From contig JAEOAD010000015.1 of NCBI GenBank assembly GCA_036365145.1, positions 12,269,501-12,333,500 on the forward strand: 64,000 nucleotides of DNA, given 5' to 3'. The translations under genes and the position numbers were made by a program. Source of the DNA: Orientallactaga sibirica. Its lineage: Eukaryota; Chordata; Mammalia; Rodentia; Dipodidae. Positions 33,585-44,578 of the stretch are shown here, one piece after another. Below the pieces are notes generated by a model. The model saw only the letters and a list, made by a program, of their open reading frames with translations. It was not told the origin of the DNA and did no database searches. The number at the start of each line of letters is the position of its first letter. Within the stretch, counting starts at the first letter, position 1.

Positions 33585-35825
33585 TAAAATATATTTTTAT
33601 TAGTTATGTATATAGTGTATATACAACCATGATGGTACCATTGTTAGCCTTCTCCCTGTCCTCCCCCCATGGGTAATGTGGGTCTTGCCTTATGTGGGTA
33701 GCCATCAGTTATGTAGGAGATGCAATGACTCTGTGTATAATGACCTAACTAATGGCTATAACAGTTTTTCCACCCCCTCTTCCACAAATGTTGGATTCCT
33801 TTTAGCCAAGTTGGGTTCCTTTAGGTCTATATCAGTGATGAGGTTTTGTGAGACTCTGTTTCTGGATATCTGATTTGGTAGGGGTTGAGTGTTCTTTTTG
33901 TCTATCTCCTTCACCCTTGTTCTGGTACCAGGTTCACCTATAAAAAAGCACTCTTTCTCAGTGCTTCCATGGCTTCAGCTGGTGCCCTGTTGAGGTACAA
34001 TGGACTGATTCTCTCCTCAGGTTCTGCATCCTTCTGAGAGAGAGAAGCAAATTCTCCAATAGAGAGTGAGGTCAGTGCAAGATACATGGATAACTGTTAT
34101 TATTTTAAAGAAAATTTAATAGGTGTAGGCCCTCTTGTATCCCACTATTGGAGCAGGCTCATTTTTGGATATGGTTCTGACTTGTTTCCCATTTCCAGGT
34201 ATGGGTTCCATTCCACTGAGTGGATCCATTAGGAAAATCTAGAGCAGTTGGTAACTCTCCATGGCTGTGTGCCACTACTGCACTTGTGTGAACATCATAT
34301 GAGGTTGTTTGCTTCTGAGTAGCTTAGACCACGAGTTGCTTAGACAGATGTTGGTCATTTTCCCCCAGTCACTTATGTAGCCCCTTCTGGCACTAGACAG
34401 GCTAACTGTCTGGGGACTGACTCTCTTCCAAATCTCAGCCAGGTCTCTCCATGTTCTGTCTGAACAGCATATGGTGTCTTCAGCAGTAGGTTCTTACCAT
34501 TAACCTTTGGTGGGTCTCAAGTACTCTGACAGAAATCTGTCTTCTTTTGGAAAACCTTGTAGGTCTCACTGACCAATAGCTCATTGTGGATGTTAAACGC
34601 ATGCTGGTATTGGGAGTTACAGGTCAGTGCCAAGGGAAAAGAAGGAGGAAACAATATAGGTAATATGAAAGAGAAAGAGAGAAGATAGAGAAGAGGGAGT
34701 GATAGAGAGAGTAACAGGAGAAGATTGAGGTTAGTCTTCATCATACCCTCTTCCAGGCCCTTGGGTTCAGGTGTTCTCTCCAAGCACCTGAGGCAGGTTT
34801 GACCTTTTAGTATGTCTTTCAGGATATAGGATTTTATGGTACCATTTCCATTGGGTCCAGTTTTTCCCCGTCCCTGCCCTCCCACCCCACCATCCCTAGT
34901 GTCCAGTCCTCGTTTAATTTGTATTTCCATGACAGCTAAGAATGTTGAACACTTTTTTAAAACAAAAAAAATCATGAATTGTTTATTTCTTATTTCTTTT
35001 TTTGTTATTAGTTATGTACATACTCAGTGTGTAAACAGCACATGTTGGTACCATCGTTACCCTCATCCCTGTCTGCCCCCCTCCAAAGGGACCCTCCTTG
35101 ATGTGGATGCCAGTCATTTGTACTTCTTTTTTTATAAAACTATGTTCAATTTCATAGCCCATTTTAAAAATAATTTGTACTGGGAATTTTACTATATTAA
35201 CACACTAGGAATTAGTCATATTCCTATCAGCTTATCCTATTACTTTTGTCCTGTCTACCCCACTTCCATTCCACTGAGTCTCCTCCTCAGTGGAGGTATT
35301 GGTGATCACTTGTGGGGCTATGAATGCAGCAGTAGGGGAGGACAATGCCCCACAATATACACCCCCCCACACACCCTGTGGCTCTTACATTCTTTCTGCT
35401 TCCTCTTCTGAAATATTCCCTGAGCCTTGGATGGCATGTTAGAAGTCTCCTTTAATGTTGTGCTTTTGGAAGCCATATCCCATTTTTCAATTGGGTTATT
35501 TGGTTTTTTAATAATTAGTTTTTGAGTGTTTTGTACATTCAGATATTAATTCTGTAACATGCAAATGTTTTCTCCCAGTCTTTAGGCTGACTTTTTGCTC
35601 AATTGATAATTTCCTTCACTGTCCAAAAATTGATGTTAATTTCATGTGGTCCTATTTGTCAATTGTTAGTTTTATTTCCTGAACATGCAGCCTTAGTTAG
35701 AAAATCCTTACTTATGTCTATATCTTGCAGTTCACTCCTTAATTTGTCTCTCTAGCAGTTCCAGAGTCTCAGGATATAAGTTGAGATCCTTGATCAATTT
35801 GGAGTTGATGAAAAAGTTATAAAGA
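33585..35825 (-). mobile_element. Nested mosaic of minus-strand L1 pieces
   Basis: 33590-34890 is a lineage B 3' UTR in reverse (landmarks CTAACTGTCTGGGGACTGAC, GTGTCTTCAGCAGTAGG). It jumps to ORF2 sequence at about 34890-34960 (in reverse AAAGTGTTCAACATTCTTAG). A short L1 3' end at about 34985-35105 and another of lineage A type at about 35170-35470 interrupt ORF2, which continues to 35825 (in reverse ATCAAGGATCTCAACTTATA). At least three insertions are stacked here. Borders are approximate. Confidence 0.75.
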
Positions 35826-36175
35826 CAAACCTTATGAATAGAATAAGGAACACATCAAAAAGATAATTCAACATGACCAACTTGTCTTTATTCCAGAGAT
35901 AGAGGGCTTATTCAACATGCACAAATTGCAATAAATGTAACAAATCACATAAATTTAAAGACAGAAGTCACATGACCATGTCCATAGATGTAGAAAAGGT
36001 TTCTGGCAAAATCCAACATCTCTCCTTGATAAAATCCCCTAAGGATACAAGGAACATATCTCAACATAGTAAAGACTATATATACAAGAGAAAGAAACAA
36101 CAGGGATAGAACTAGGAAACAAAGTCAAAGTACACCTATTATCAATATTTGTCAATGCAGATTCTATTGTAGAAG
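35826..36175 (+). pseudogene. L1 ORF2 reverse-transcriptase segment, inverted relative to its neighbour
   Basis: Plus-strand ORF2: FIPEIEGLFN-like sequence (TTTATTCCAGAGATAGAGGG), HMTMSIDVEKVSGKIQHLS, then CTATTATCAATATTTGTCAATGCAGATTC where SLFADD is expected, in decayed form. It follows the minus-strand ORF2 piece head to head, as in the other two twin-primed L1s here. Confidence 0.75.
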
Positions 36176-36262
36176 CTAGTTATATGGTAGATCATATAAT
36201 AATACATAGTATAAGCTATTATGTGATAATATCAAAACTACTTGCTAATGATTGAGTTTATT

Positions 36263-36279
36263 AAGAAATGTATGGAGAG
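36263..36279. repeat. Left target-site duplication of the ferritin retrocopy
   Basis: AAGAAATGTATGGAGAG, 17 bp, repeated exactly at 37158-37174. Confidence 0.95.
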
Positions 36280-37157
36280 ACTTTTTCACTGAGTGTCACT
36301 GCAGTTTCTGCTTCAACTGTGCTTGAATAGAACCTGACACTCAAACCCCCACCACAGCAGGCTGTTTTCAGTCAGAGCCCTTCACCACCACCTCAATGTG
36401 TCCTCAGATCACACCAAGGTCACCTCACTTGGTCCAGCTGCCACTATGACCACCACGTCCCTCCTACAATTGAGCCCAAACTACCAACAAGACTCAGAGG
36501 CTGCCTGCCATCAACTGCCAGATCAACCAGGAGCTCTATGCCTCCTATGTCTATCTGTCCATGTCTTACTTCTTTGATGACAATGATTCGACTTTGAGGA
36601 ATTTTGCCAAATACTTTCTTCACCAATCTCATGAGGAGGGAGAACGCACAGAGAAACCAAGGAAACTACAGTACCAGTGTGGTGACTGAATATTGCTGAA
36701 GGATATCAAGAAACCAGACCATGATGACTGGGAAAACACACTGAATGCAATGGAGTGTGCATTGCACTTGGAGCAAAGTGTGAATCAATCAGTACTGGAA
36801 CTACACAAACGGGAGCTGACAAAAATGACTCCCACTTGTGTGATTTCATTAAGACTCATTACCTGAATGAGCAGGTGAAATCCATTGAAGAATTGGGTGA
36901 TCATGTAACCAACTTGCACAAGATAGGGGCCCCTGTATCTGGCATGGCAGAGTATCTCTTGGACAAGTACACCCTGGGAGACAATGAGGGCTAAACTGAC
37001 TTCTGCAAAGCCATGAGTGACTCCCCCATTCACCCAGGCAGTGCGTGCATGTTGGGGCTACATTTACCTTTTCTAAAAGTTGTACCAGACCATCTTCTTA
37101 AGGTCTTTAATTTGTACAATTCCTTAAAATAAAGAAATGTCTTACTCCTCACCCTGA
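36280..37157 (+). pseudogene. Fth1-ps: Processed pseudogene of ferritin heavy chain
   Basis: An intronless copy of the ferritin heavy chain mRNA (iron storage, ferroxidase subunit): decayed 5' UTR, start ATG at 36446, stop TAA at 36992-36994 and 3' UTR with AATAAA at 37128-37133. Recognisable protein pieces are [58 protein letters not shown] and [20 protein letters not shown]. Lesions: a 4-base duplication (TGCC, 36506-36509), a CGA-to-TGA stop at 36687-36689, and a one-base loss near 36810 that restores frame. The ferroxidase His of the E-x-x-H motif reads Arg. An exact 17-bp target duplication shows L1-mediated insertion, yet there is almost no A-tail before it. Confidence 0.97.
36303..36334 (+). 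other. Relic of the ferritin iron-responsive element
   Basis: In the copied 5' UTR, GTTTCTGCTTCAACTGTGCTTGAA lies where ferritin heavy chain mRNA has its iron-responsive element hairpin. The loop expected as CAGTGN reads CTGTGC, and one C of the upper-stem bulge region appears lost. In live genes this element binds iron regulatory proteins to control translation; here it is a passenger. Confidence 0.7.
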
Positions 37158-37174
37158 AAGAAATGTATGGAGAG
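37158..37174. repeat. Right target-site duplication of the ferritin retrocopy
   Basis: Exact 17-bp copy of 36263-36279. Confidence 0.95.
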
Positions 37175-37448
37175 TATGACAGATATGATATGCCCTAAGA
37201 AACTGGGTGGCATATACCTAAAATTAGTGTGTCTCACCAGAATACCTCAGCCAGGTAAATTGAAGAAATAGGAAAATCAATCAAAAGAAGTTGGGAAAGT
37301 AGAGCTGCTATTTTCAGATGTTGTACTGTGGCAATAGATAATAGTACTGATGCTACAAAATGGCTCAACTTGCCATTTCTATTTGAGGCATTGGTGATGA
37401 ATATAATGTCACTTATGAAAAGGCTTCTTCTACTGCTATTAAAAGACA

Positions 37449-37640
37449 ACCAAGGCTGTAAAGATGGCTTAATGGATAAAGCACTTGTCATGCAAGTGAG
37501 GCCAAAAGTTCAAAACCCCAACATTGTCATAAATGCTGGGCAGGAGTTGTGGCCTGTCTGCAGTGCTATTGCTCAGGGAGAGATGGGATACCCAGGGAGA
37601 GCTGGCTGGCTATGCTATTTGAATCAGCAAAAAAAGAATT
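37449..37640 (+). repeat. B3/B4-like composite SINE
   Basis: Head GGCTGTAAAGATGGCTTAATGG and CACTTGTCATGCAAGTGAGG, then AAATGCTGGGCAGGAG joining to a decayed B1-like half and a short A-run. Same layout as 15364-15720. Confidence 0.65.
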
Positions 37641-37708
37641 AGAATTTGGCATATTTTACATGGGTTTTCAAGCATGCATAATATAAGTGTTTTGGGATCA
37701 TATATGCA

Positions 37709-38050
37709 TGTGAAGGTTTGAATTAGATGTCCCACATTAACTCGTATGTTTTGAATGCCAGCTGGTGGCAATTTGGGGAATTGAGCTGTGCTGGAGAAGG
37801 TATGCTATTATATGTAGGCTTATGGGTGTTATGGCCAGCTCCCCCTTGCCAGAGTTTTGCACACTACCCTTGTGCTGTTGTGCACCTGATATTGGCCAGG
37901 AGGTAATGCCTATCCTGTGCTCAGGCCATTGTTTTACCCCTACCATAATGGAGCTTTCTCTCTAGTCTTTAAGCCAAAATAAATCATTTCCTCCCATCAG
38001 CTGCTTTTGGTCAGGCGTTTTGTCCCAGCAATGAGAAGGTAACCACAACA
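37709..38050 (+). mobile_element. Solo LTR, ERVL-MaLR type
   Basis: A 342-bp LTR from TGTGAAGGTTTGAATTAGA to GGTAACCACAACA with a perfect 5-bp duplication, ATGCA, at 37704-37708 and 38051-38055. It carries CCATAATGGAGCTTTCTCTC and an AATAAA-like AAAATAAATC near 37976. No internal region follows directly within the duplication, so it is a solo LTR. Confidence 0.88.
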
Positions 38051-38089
38051 ATGCATAAGCCAAGGTTTAGGTAAAAAAAAAAAAAAAAA

Positions 38090-38491
38090 AAAAAATCCTG
38101 AAAGGCCAAACAATGTATAGCAGGTTTTGAGTTCCTGTAGGGAGACCCTGAGAGGCTAATGCAAGAAGCAGTGAGGTGAAGTTCAAGTAGCAATGAAGGC
38201 AATGAAGGCCCCAGGATTTTGGAGCTGACAGAAACATGGGACATCTGCCAAAGAAATGTGCCAAAGAAATCTGCCAAAGAGGTCGACCCAAGAAAGAGGC
38301 CTCGTGGAATTGCAAATGGTAGAGTCTGCCCCAAAGCATTTGGAGTTCAGATGATTCCCCAAATGCTGCCACGGAGCCACAGTACTTCATGGCTGTCATG
38401 CAGGGTTTTGGTTTTGCTATGCTCATTCCTGCCATCTTCCCATTCCTCACTTTTTGAATGGGAATGTTTATGCCATTTATTATAAGAAGTG

Positions 38492-38530
<39 letters not shown>

Positions 38531-39040
38531 TTTGAGAGGCTTACAAGTAAGAATTTTCCTTGAATCTCAGTACAGGCTTTGGATGTTTGGACAGTATAGA
38601 GCATATTAAGACTATGAGTACTCTAAATTAGACTGGCTGCATTTGGCACTATGAGCCTTAAGAGGTTACCAGTAGATTGTTATTGTGTGAATATAAAGTC
38701 TGCCACACAAACTTATTTGACACTTATCAGATTGCAGTGCTGTTTTGAAAGTCTCTGGATCACTTGGGATATTGGGCCTACCTGGTAGATGTAGCCCATG
38801 GAGAATATTGTTCCTTGAAAAGCTCTTGTCCCTCTGACTGTAATCTAGCTCTGTGCTTCCTAGTTGGCTTCCATAATGTAGCCAGCTACCTCATGTTCTT
38901 GTTAACACTCCTGTTTCCATGTCTTTCCTCTGTGATAACATATAAGCCCTGAAACAGTGAGTTAAACTATATCCTTCCTTCCTAAAGTTGCTTCTTCTCT
39001 CAAGTATTTTGTTATAGTGATGAGAAAAGTTATCAGTACA
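38090..39040 (+). mobile_element. MaLR internal sequence and LTR-like end (old)
   Basis: TGCAGGGTTTTGGTTTTGC, TTTTTGAATGGGAATGTTTA and AGGCTTACAAGTAAGAA resemble the non-coding interior of MaLR elements. The right end (CTTCCTAAAGTTGCTTCTTC, GTGATGAGAAAAGTTATC) resembles an LTR end. A 3-fold near-repeat of TGCCAAAGAAA lies at 38245-38281. No protein is encoded. The long open frame on the minus strand is accidental and ends in a poly-Phe run from an A-tract. Confidence 0.5.
38493..38533 (+). repeat. (TTTA)n microsatellite
   Basis: About ten tandem TTTA units. Confidence 0.95.
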
Positions 39041-39087
39041 AATGGGAATCAGAATTGATTCTAACTTCTTTCTTCTTTACCTTATAT

Positions 39088-39380
39088 GAGTGCAGACCCA
39101 CATGTGCCGCAGCCTACTTGTGGAGGTCAGAGAATACGATCCGGCGTTGGTCCTTACCTTCCACCTTGTTTGGAACAGTTTCTCTCATTTTCACTGCACT
39201 GTTTGCTGTGTTAGTTGGCCCACATACTTCTTTTGTCTTTGCTCCTTTCTGTACTATAGGCATTCTGGGAGGACAAATGCATGCTATAGGTCTGGCTTTA
39301 TGTGGGTGCTAGGAATCCAAACTCAGGTACTTACATTTGCATGGCAAGCACTATCCATCGAGCAATCTTCTCTGTCTGTT
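39088..39380 (-). repeat. B3/B4-like composite SINE
   Basis: On the plus strand the order GTGGAGGTCAGAGAATACGATC, TCCTTACCTTCCACCTTG, GGCTTTATGTGGGTGCTAGG and AAGCACTATCCATCGAGCAATC is the reverse of a B3-type SINE ending in its tRNA-like head. Open frames across it are accidental. Confidence 0.75.
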
Positions 39381-39904
39381 ATACTAAATTTGTAATTGTA
39401 ACTGTTCAGGAAATAGGTCATGGTTGGGTAACATATACACAAAATAGTATGAAATACATGCACGGAATGTAGCAATCATGGATTTTTTTCATGATATGTT
39501 CATAGTCTAATAAAGTATATATGATTTAGATGCTGACATCTCCCTTTAAAGATGTTCCTGAATTGCAGATTTAGGGAGGCCTTAAAACACGTCAGTATAT
39601 TGAAATTCTTGGTTGCAGAATAACCACTTAGGAAAAATGTTCTAAAATTTATATAAACTATGCGATTTGCAATGGCACTTTAGGATTTGTATTCGGTTGC
39701 ATGTTTACTACTTATAGAATTTGTAATGATTCATATCATAAACTTTATATTTCATGGCACTATTTTATAATCTATATCATTCTGAGCAAAGTATTGGCAC
39801 CTGAGGATATATGATGTGTTATTCCCTGAGGAAGCTCTTGATGAAAAAATTATTTGTATTCATGGATTTATCATTAGTCCAATAAAATGTGGAACAAGTT
39901 TTAA

Positions 39905-40135
39905 AAATATTTTATTTGTTTTTTAATATTTTATTTATTTATTTGAGAGAGAGAGAGAAAGAGGCAGAGAAAGAGAGAGAAAGAAGGTGAATGGGTATGC
40001 CATGGCCTTCAGCCACTGCAAATGGATACCAGACACATGTGCCACTTTGTGCTTACATGAGTACTGGGCAATCGAAACCTGACCCTTTGGCTTTGCAAGC
40101 AAGAATCTTAACTGATCAGCCATCTCCCCAGCCCT
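39905..40135 (-). mobile_element. tRNA-derived SINE (first of a tandem pair)
   Basis: In reverse: GGGCTGGGGAGATGGCTGATC head, CCAAAGGGTCAGGTTTCGAT, CT run and AAATAAATAAAATATT tail. Confidence 0.9.
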
Positions 40136-40341
40136 CATTTATTTATTTATTTATGAGATAGAAAGAGAGAAGGGGGGGGGAGAGAGAGAGAGGATGCACC
40201 AGGGCCTCTAACCACTGCAAACGAACTCCAGATGCATGCTCCACCTTGTACATCTGGCTTTACATGAATACTATGGAACTTAACCCATGTCCTTAGGCTT
40301 TGCAGGCAAGCACCTTAACCACTGAGCAATCTCTCCATCCC
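40136..40341 (-). mobile_element. tRNA-derived SINE (second of a tandem pair)
   Basis: In reverse: GGGGATGGAGAGATTGCTCAG head, GCCTAAGGACATGGGTTAAG, CTCTCTC then a CCCCCCCCC run, and an AAATAAATAAATAAAT tail that abuts the head of the neighbouring SINE. Same orientation as the first, which suggests insertion into the A-rich junction. Confidence 0.9.
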
Positions 40342-42060
40342 CTGAAACAACTTTGATAAAGTATCTTATTTCCTTTGTTCGAAGAAATGGTTAATGATGA
40401 AGCTACTTCTCACCACATGAAAGTTGTCCTGTCTTGAATGTGATGCTACCAACTTCTGACATGTCTTACAATTACAAAGGAAGTTATTTTTTTCAGGAAA
40501 AGTCAAGCTGTTCAGTCTTCCACAATTAAGTTCTTTTTTGGAATTACAAACAAAGAAATGATATATGTGGTTATTTTCTTAATTCTCTCATGGGCGGTAG
40601 TAAATACTACCATTACAGATGCCTAGAAGTTAATGAAATGCAAGTAATGAATGGCTTAGGGCATTAGGCTAAATTCTCTGGGGATTCTATATAGACAGGC
40701 TACATGATGAGGGTAATAATGGCACCCAGTGTATTCTTCTACATTTCTTTTCATAAGAAATAGTACATTTCCCTATTTAAGATAATTAGAGGTAGAGCTT
40801 TCTGAAACTTGCAGCTGAAAGCAATTTAATCTCTATATATCACTATAAAAAAGGTTAAATTTCAGTTTACTTCTCTGCTTCCCTATTGATGGATATGGAC
40901 ATCAAACATAGTAACTATAGTTAGCCAGGCAGTTTAATATCCATAAAGTTACAAATCATAGCTCTACTGTAAGTCCCTTTTAAGAGATGAATCATTTATT
41001 ACTTTTATTAAGACCATGAAGATGCAAACATTTTATTCATTATTTGGAAAAACAAAATTATATTGTCCTTAACCCTCTTAGGACAAATCAATATAGGTAT
41101 TTAATGATTTAGTAGCTTCAAGTGAGATTAGTTTGGTTCTAACAATTCTGACTGCTGACAGTAGAAGTGTAAATGTAGCTTCGATTCATGTGTTTACTGA
41201 CAGTGCTATAGAAACTTAAAGATATGATTGACAAGTATGTGTAAAGCTGGGACAGCTTGTTTAAGGTGGCCAAGACTTCTGAGAAAAGTCAGAGACAGTG
41301 GCAAAGTTCTTGGCAAAATTTGTTACTTGCCTTATGGCGTCAATGTTAACCTAGAGTGACAGAAATCATATCAAGGGTTAGGAGCACAATCGTGATGTTC
41401 AGGAGAGAGATTACAGAGGAATACAGGAAAGTGCTTTTGGTTGTTGGACATGCTTACCATCTTGAAAATAATTACAGTTTATGTCTGAATTATTTATGTC
41501 AGATGTGCCTAATGATATTTTAGGATGTGATGTAACTTAATAAAATGGAAGGCCAGAGTGCCATGGAAACTTCCTGAGGCTGCATCCAAAAGCATCTCTT
41601 CAGATGGATAAGTTGGGAGTAAGCAAGGTAGTACAAATGCACCATATCCAGAAAATGGATTCAGCACTCAGAGGTCCCAAGCTCAGCAGTGATTTCCCTA
41701 GAATCAAGTTAACTGATGTGCTAAATAATCACCCACAAATTTACATTGAAAAAAGGAATTCTGGAGTGGATCAGAATGTATCTGCCACCAGATGAAGCAC
41801 ATACTTTCCCATACTGCAAACATTAAAATTGTTTCCATCATTTTGGTTTTTAGAATGGGGTCAGGTCTGGGGAAAGAGAAAGATGATTCTTCATCTCTAC
41901 TTAGAAGTAGAACTGTCAATGCTAAGCCCAGTTCATCTGAGCATCCTTTCCTCTGGATCACACAGGAGTCATAAATATGTCCATTCCATCTCTCTGTTTT
42001 TTACAATATCCAAGAGAAGCATCTTTCTCTGTGAATATATCTTATTATGGGTTGAGTTAC
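40342..42060. other. Unassigned sequence
   Basis: About 1.7 kb without clear repeats. Two overlapping open frames (41604-41795 and 41792-41974) give hydrophilic peptides I do not recognise. They share four bases (ATGA) but there is no other support for coding. Confidence 0.4.
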
Positions 42061-42067
42061 TGTGTTC

Positions 42068-42420
42068 CCTGTGTTGAATGTTTCTGTGTTGAATTCCTGA
42101 AACCAGTCCCTCTTACTCACAAATAGACTCTTTGTAGGTGATAAGTTAATATGATATCATTAGCTTATCATTAGGGTGGGAGAATCCAGTATGGCAAACC
42201 CACAGGAAGACTGTCACTTGAAAATGAAGGCTGAGATTGGTAAGATGTGTATACAAGCCCAAGGAATCCAAAGATGGCAAGCAGACCACTAGATGCTGGG
42301 ATGTAGGAAAAGAAGGGATATTTTCTCACAGTTTTCAGAGCTAACTAACCCTGCTGACATCTTGATCTCAGATTTCCAGTCTCTAGAACTGAGTGTTACT
42401 GCAGGGTTGTTGAATTTGAA
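42068..42420 (+). mobile_element. MLT1-like MaLR LTR (old)
   Basis: The series GATATCATTAGC, TAGGGTGGGAGAATCCAGTATG, CCAAGGAATCC, then CTAACCCTGCTGACATCTTG and GATTTCCAGTCTCTAGAACTG follows the MLT1 consensus as I remember it. Diverged, with soft borders. An open frame at 42293-42481 covers part of it and is not a gene. Confidence 0.65.
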
Positions 42421-42851
42421 TGACTTACCCATGAGCACAAGTAAGTCTAAATTCTTATATTTGGAGAATACTGTTACTTGATTTAATTTGATACAGAGTC
42501 TATTGAAAGTTTATCATGACTTTTAGTACTGAGCTGAGGTATGAGTATAATTGATGTACAAACTCATTTGCTCGTATATCAGCTTATTAAATGCCAACTC
42601 TGTCTGAAACATAATGCTAAATGCTGTTTCTTAGTGATAAAGTATGTCATGGGCTCCATTCTCATTACACACAGTCAAATGAGGCAATGCTATGTAAGAT
42701 GAGCATATTCAAAAACTGGTAAAATCATTAAAAAGCAAACCTTGAGTTTTATTATGAAGTATAATATAACCAAGTGCCTATTTTTTTTCTTTTTACTAAG
42801 CATGTAATTCATAACTCTTAAATATAGATGAGATAGATCTATCCTTCTTCC

Positions 42852-42882
<31 letters not shown>

Positions 42883-43397
42883 CAGCAATGGTATATGGGA
42901 ATAAGGCACAATTTGAGAAAGAACAAACCTGAAGGTTTCCAGGAAGGACTGCATCCAGATGCACTGAGGAATTGAGGTTGATATCCCCCTCTTGCCTCAG
43001 TATCTTTGTCATGTTTCCTCATTCTGTCAATGCTGCTGCTTTCCAGGTGTCTCCTGTCCATTCTGGTACTTCCAGATTTACATCTGCATGGTTTGGTAGT
43101 AGCTCAAGACAAGGGTCTTCACTGAAAATTCTGGTTCATGGATAGGAAAAGTTCCCATGAAATATTCAAGTGAACCAACACTAGTGTTTATTTGGGGGAA
43201 TTATATTTCAATGGCAAAACCAAAACAGAGACACAGATATTTATGAGTAAACAATATTAAGAGACATCACACACAACTTAAAAATAATACTTTCACTTCA
43301 GTATTGCTTTCAATCAGTTAAGTAGCAGGTGAGGACAAGCAAGAAAAGATGGGGTAAACAGTTCATGCCACATACTGTCTGTTCAGAGACTGGCCAA
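42421..43397. other. Unassigned sequence
   Basis: No gene recognised. An A-rich (AAAAG)n stretch lies at 42852-42882. Confidence 0.4.
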
Positions 43398-43534
43398 TAT
43401 GATTGTTTTGGCCTTCACTCCATATGCATGTGCCCCCTTGTCCATCTGGCTTACGTGGGTCCTAGAGAATTGAACCGGGATCCTTTGGCTTCACATGCAA
43501 ACACCTTAACGGCTAAGCCATCTCTCCAGCCCAC
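43398..43534 (-). mobile_element. tRNA-derived SINE, truncated
   Basis: In reverse: GGGCTGGAGAGATGGCTTAG head, CCAAAGGATCCCGGTTCAAT, CACGTAAGCCAGATGGACAAG. The CT run and A-tail are missing. Confidence 0.88.
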
Positions 43535-44160
43535 ATATGGCTACTTGAAATAGGAAAGATTGTTTACAACTTTATATTTGTGAAACATGAATTGAAAATA
43601 ACAAGCTCGTGCTGAGCAATATGTGTACTGATAATTTGAAGCAGAGCAAACAAGGTCTCATTTATTCCTACTAAACTGTTAGATATCGATAGACAAAACA
43701 AAGAGGAGCATAAGAAGGCTGGATAATTAAGGACTATTCTGTGTCCTGCATGGGATCCTGCAATACACAGACATTAGATAAGACTAGAGAAAATATGAAT
43801 ATAATATGGATATTAGTAATAATGCTTCAATATTATTCATTAGTTCTTATTAACACTCCTAAATAGTATAAATTGCTAATAATAGATGATGTGGGATGTA
43901 GGTATAAGCTATAAGACAAAATGGGCCAGAATTAAAAGGAAGAGCTTGGCAGAGAAGATATAGAATCAAGTGGACCCAATTCAATCTCAAGACTTGAACT
44001 CAGTCTTTTGACCTCTCCATCCTCTTTCATTTACTTACTACACCTGTTGCTCCATACATACAGTGTGCATCTTTTCTTTTTTGTTTTGTTTTACTTACAG
44101 TTCTTGCTGCATACATTCTGACCTGCAAAGCTACCATTCCTGTCCCTAGATCACTCCAGA
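43535..44160. other. Unassigned sequence
   Basis: AT-rich, no gene or repeat recognised. Confidence 0.4.
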
Positions 44161-44578
44161 TTGGCGACTATGAAGACAGAGCCTTCTTTCCTCCCTGCAA
44201 GCCATATCTCTGCTACAGACAGCTGTAAAAATGGCTTCCTTGCTGCTTTGAAAGGCCATGCAGAGCAGGGCCACACTGTTGAGAACATGTGGTTGCTATT
44301 TCATTTATGCTTTATCATTTTTCATTCTGACACTGGAGCTCCTCTGCAGTGGGGTGAGAGTGCTGTGCATTGTAAGGCGTAATGTGAACCGAGGGCCCCT
44401 GCTTTGTGCCAGAGGAAACGTGATTCAGAAACAATTTGAGAGCAACTGCAAGGTGATGTGGGCCAGAGATCCAGAAGCTATTGAAACTCTAAACAACATT
44501 TCTGGACAGTATAATATGATCTACAGGGCAACTTGGAAAAACAGGAAAACCCTCCTTTGCCAGTCCTTAGAGAATTAA
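44161..44578 (+). other. Two overlapping unassigned open frames
   Basis: Frame one (44161-44382, 73 codons; the annotated start at 44161 is TTG, with an ATG at 44170) contains a hydrophobic WLLFHLCFIIFH segment. Frame two (44258-44578, 106 codons) has a hydrophobic stretch (YFIYALSFFILTLELLCSGV) then a Cys-containing, mixed-charge part (NVIQKQFESNCKVMWARDPE, NISGQYNMIYRATWKNRK). The composition is protein-like and no SINE, L1 or LTR covers it. Either could be a remnant exon. I do not recognise the family, and chance is possible. Confidence 0.25.

Noticed and set aside
34517..35411. 152-codon minus and 191-codon plus frames
   Set aside because: Both fall in nested L1 3' UTR and ORF2 pieces and have no independent motif.
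36785..37033. 82-codon minus-strand frame
   Set aside because: Antisense shadow of the ferritin pseudogene.
38067..38450. 127-codon minus-strand frame
   Set aside because: It lies in old MaLR-like internal sequence and ends in poly-Phe from an A-run; no family resemblance.
38490..39040. Solo LTR with its own internal region continuing from 37709-38050
   Set aside because: The LTR at 37709-38050 is closed by its own ATGCA duplication, so the sequence to the right is not its interior.
39055..39395. Two overlapping plus-strand frames with hydrophobic segments
   Set aside because: They cover a reversed B3/B4-like SINE.
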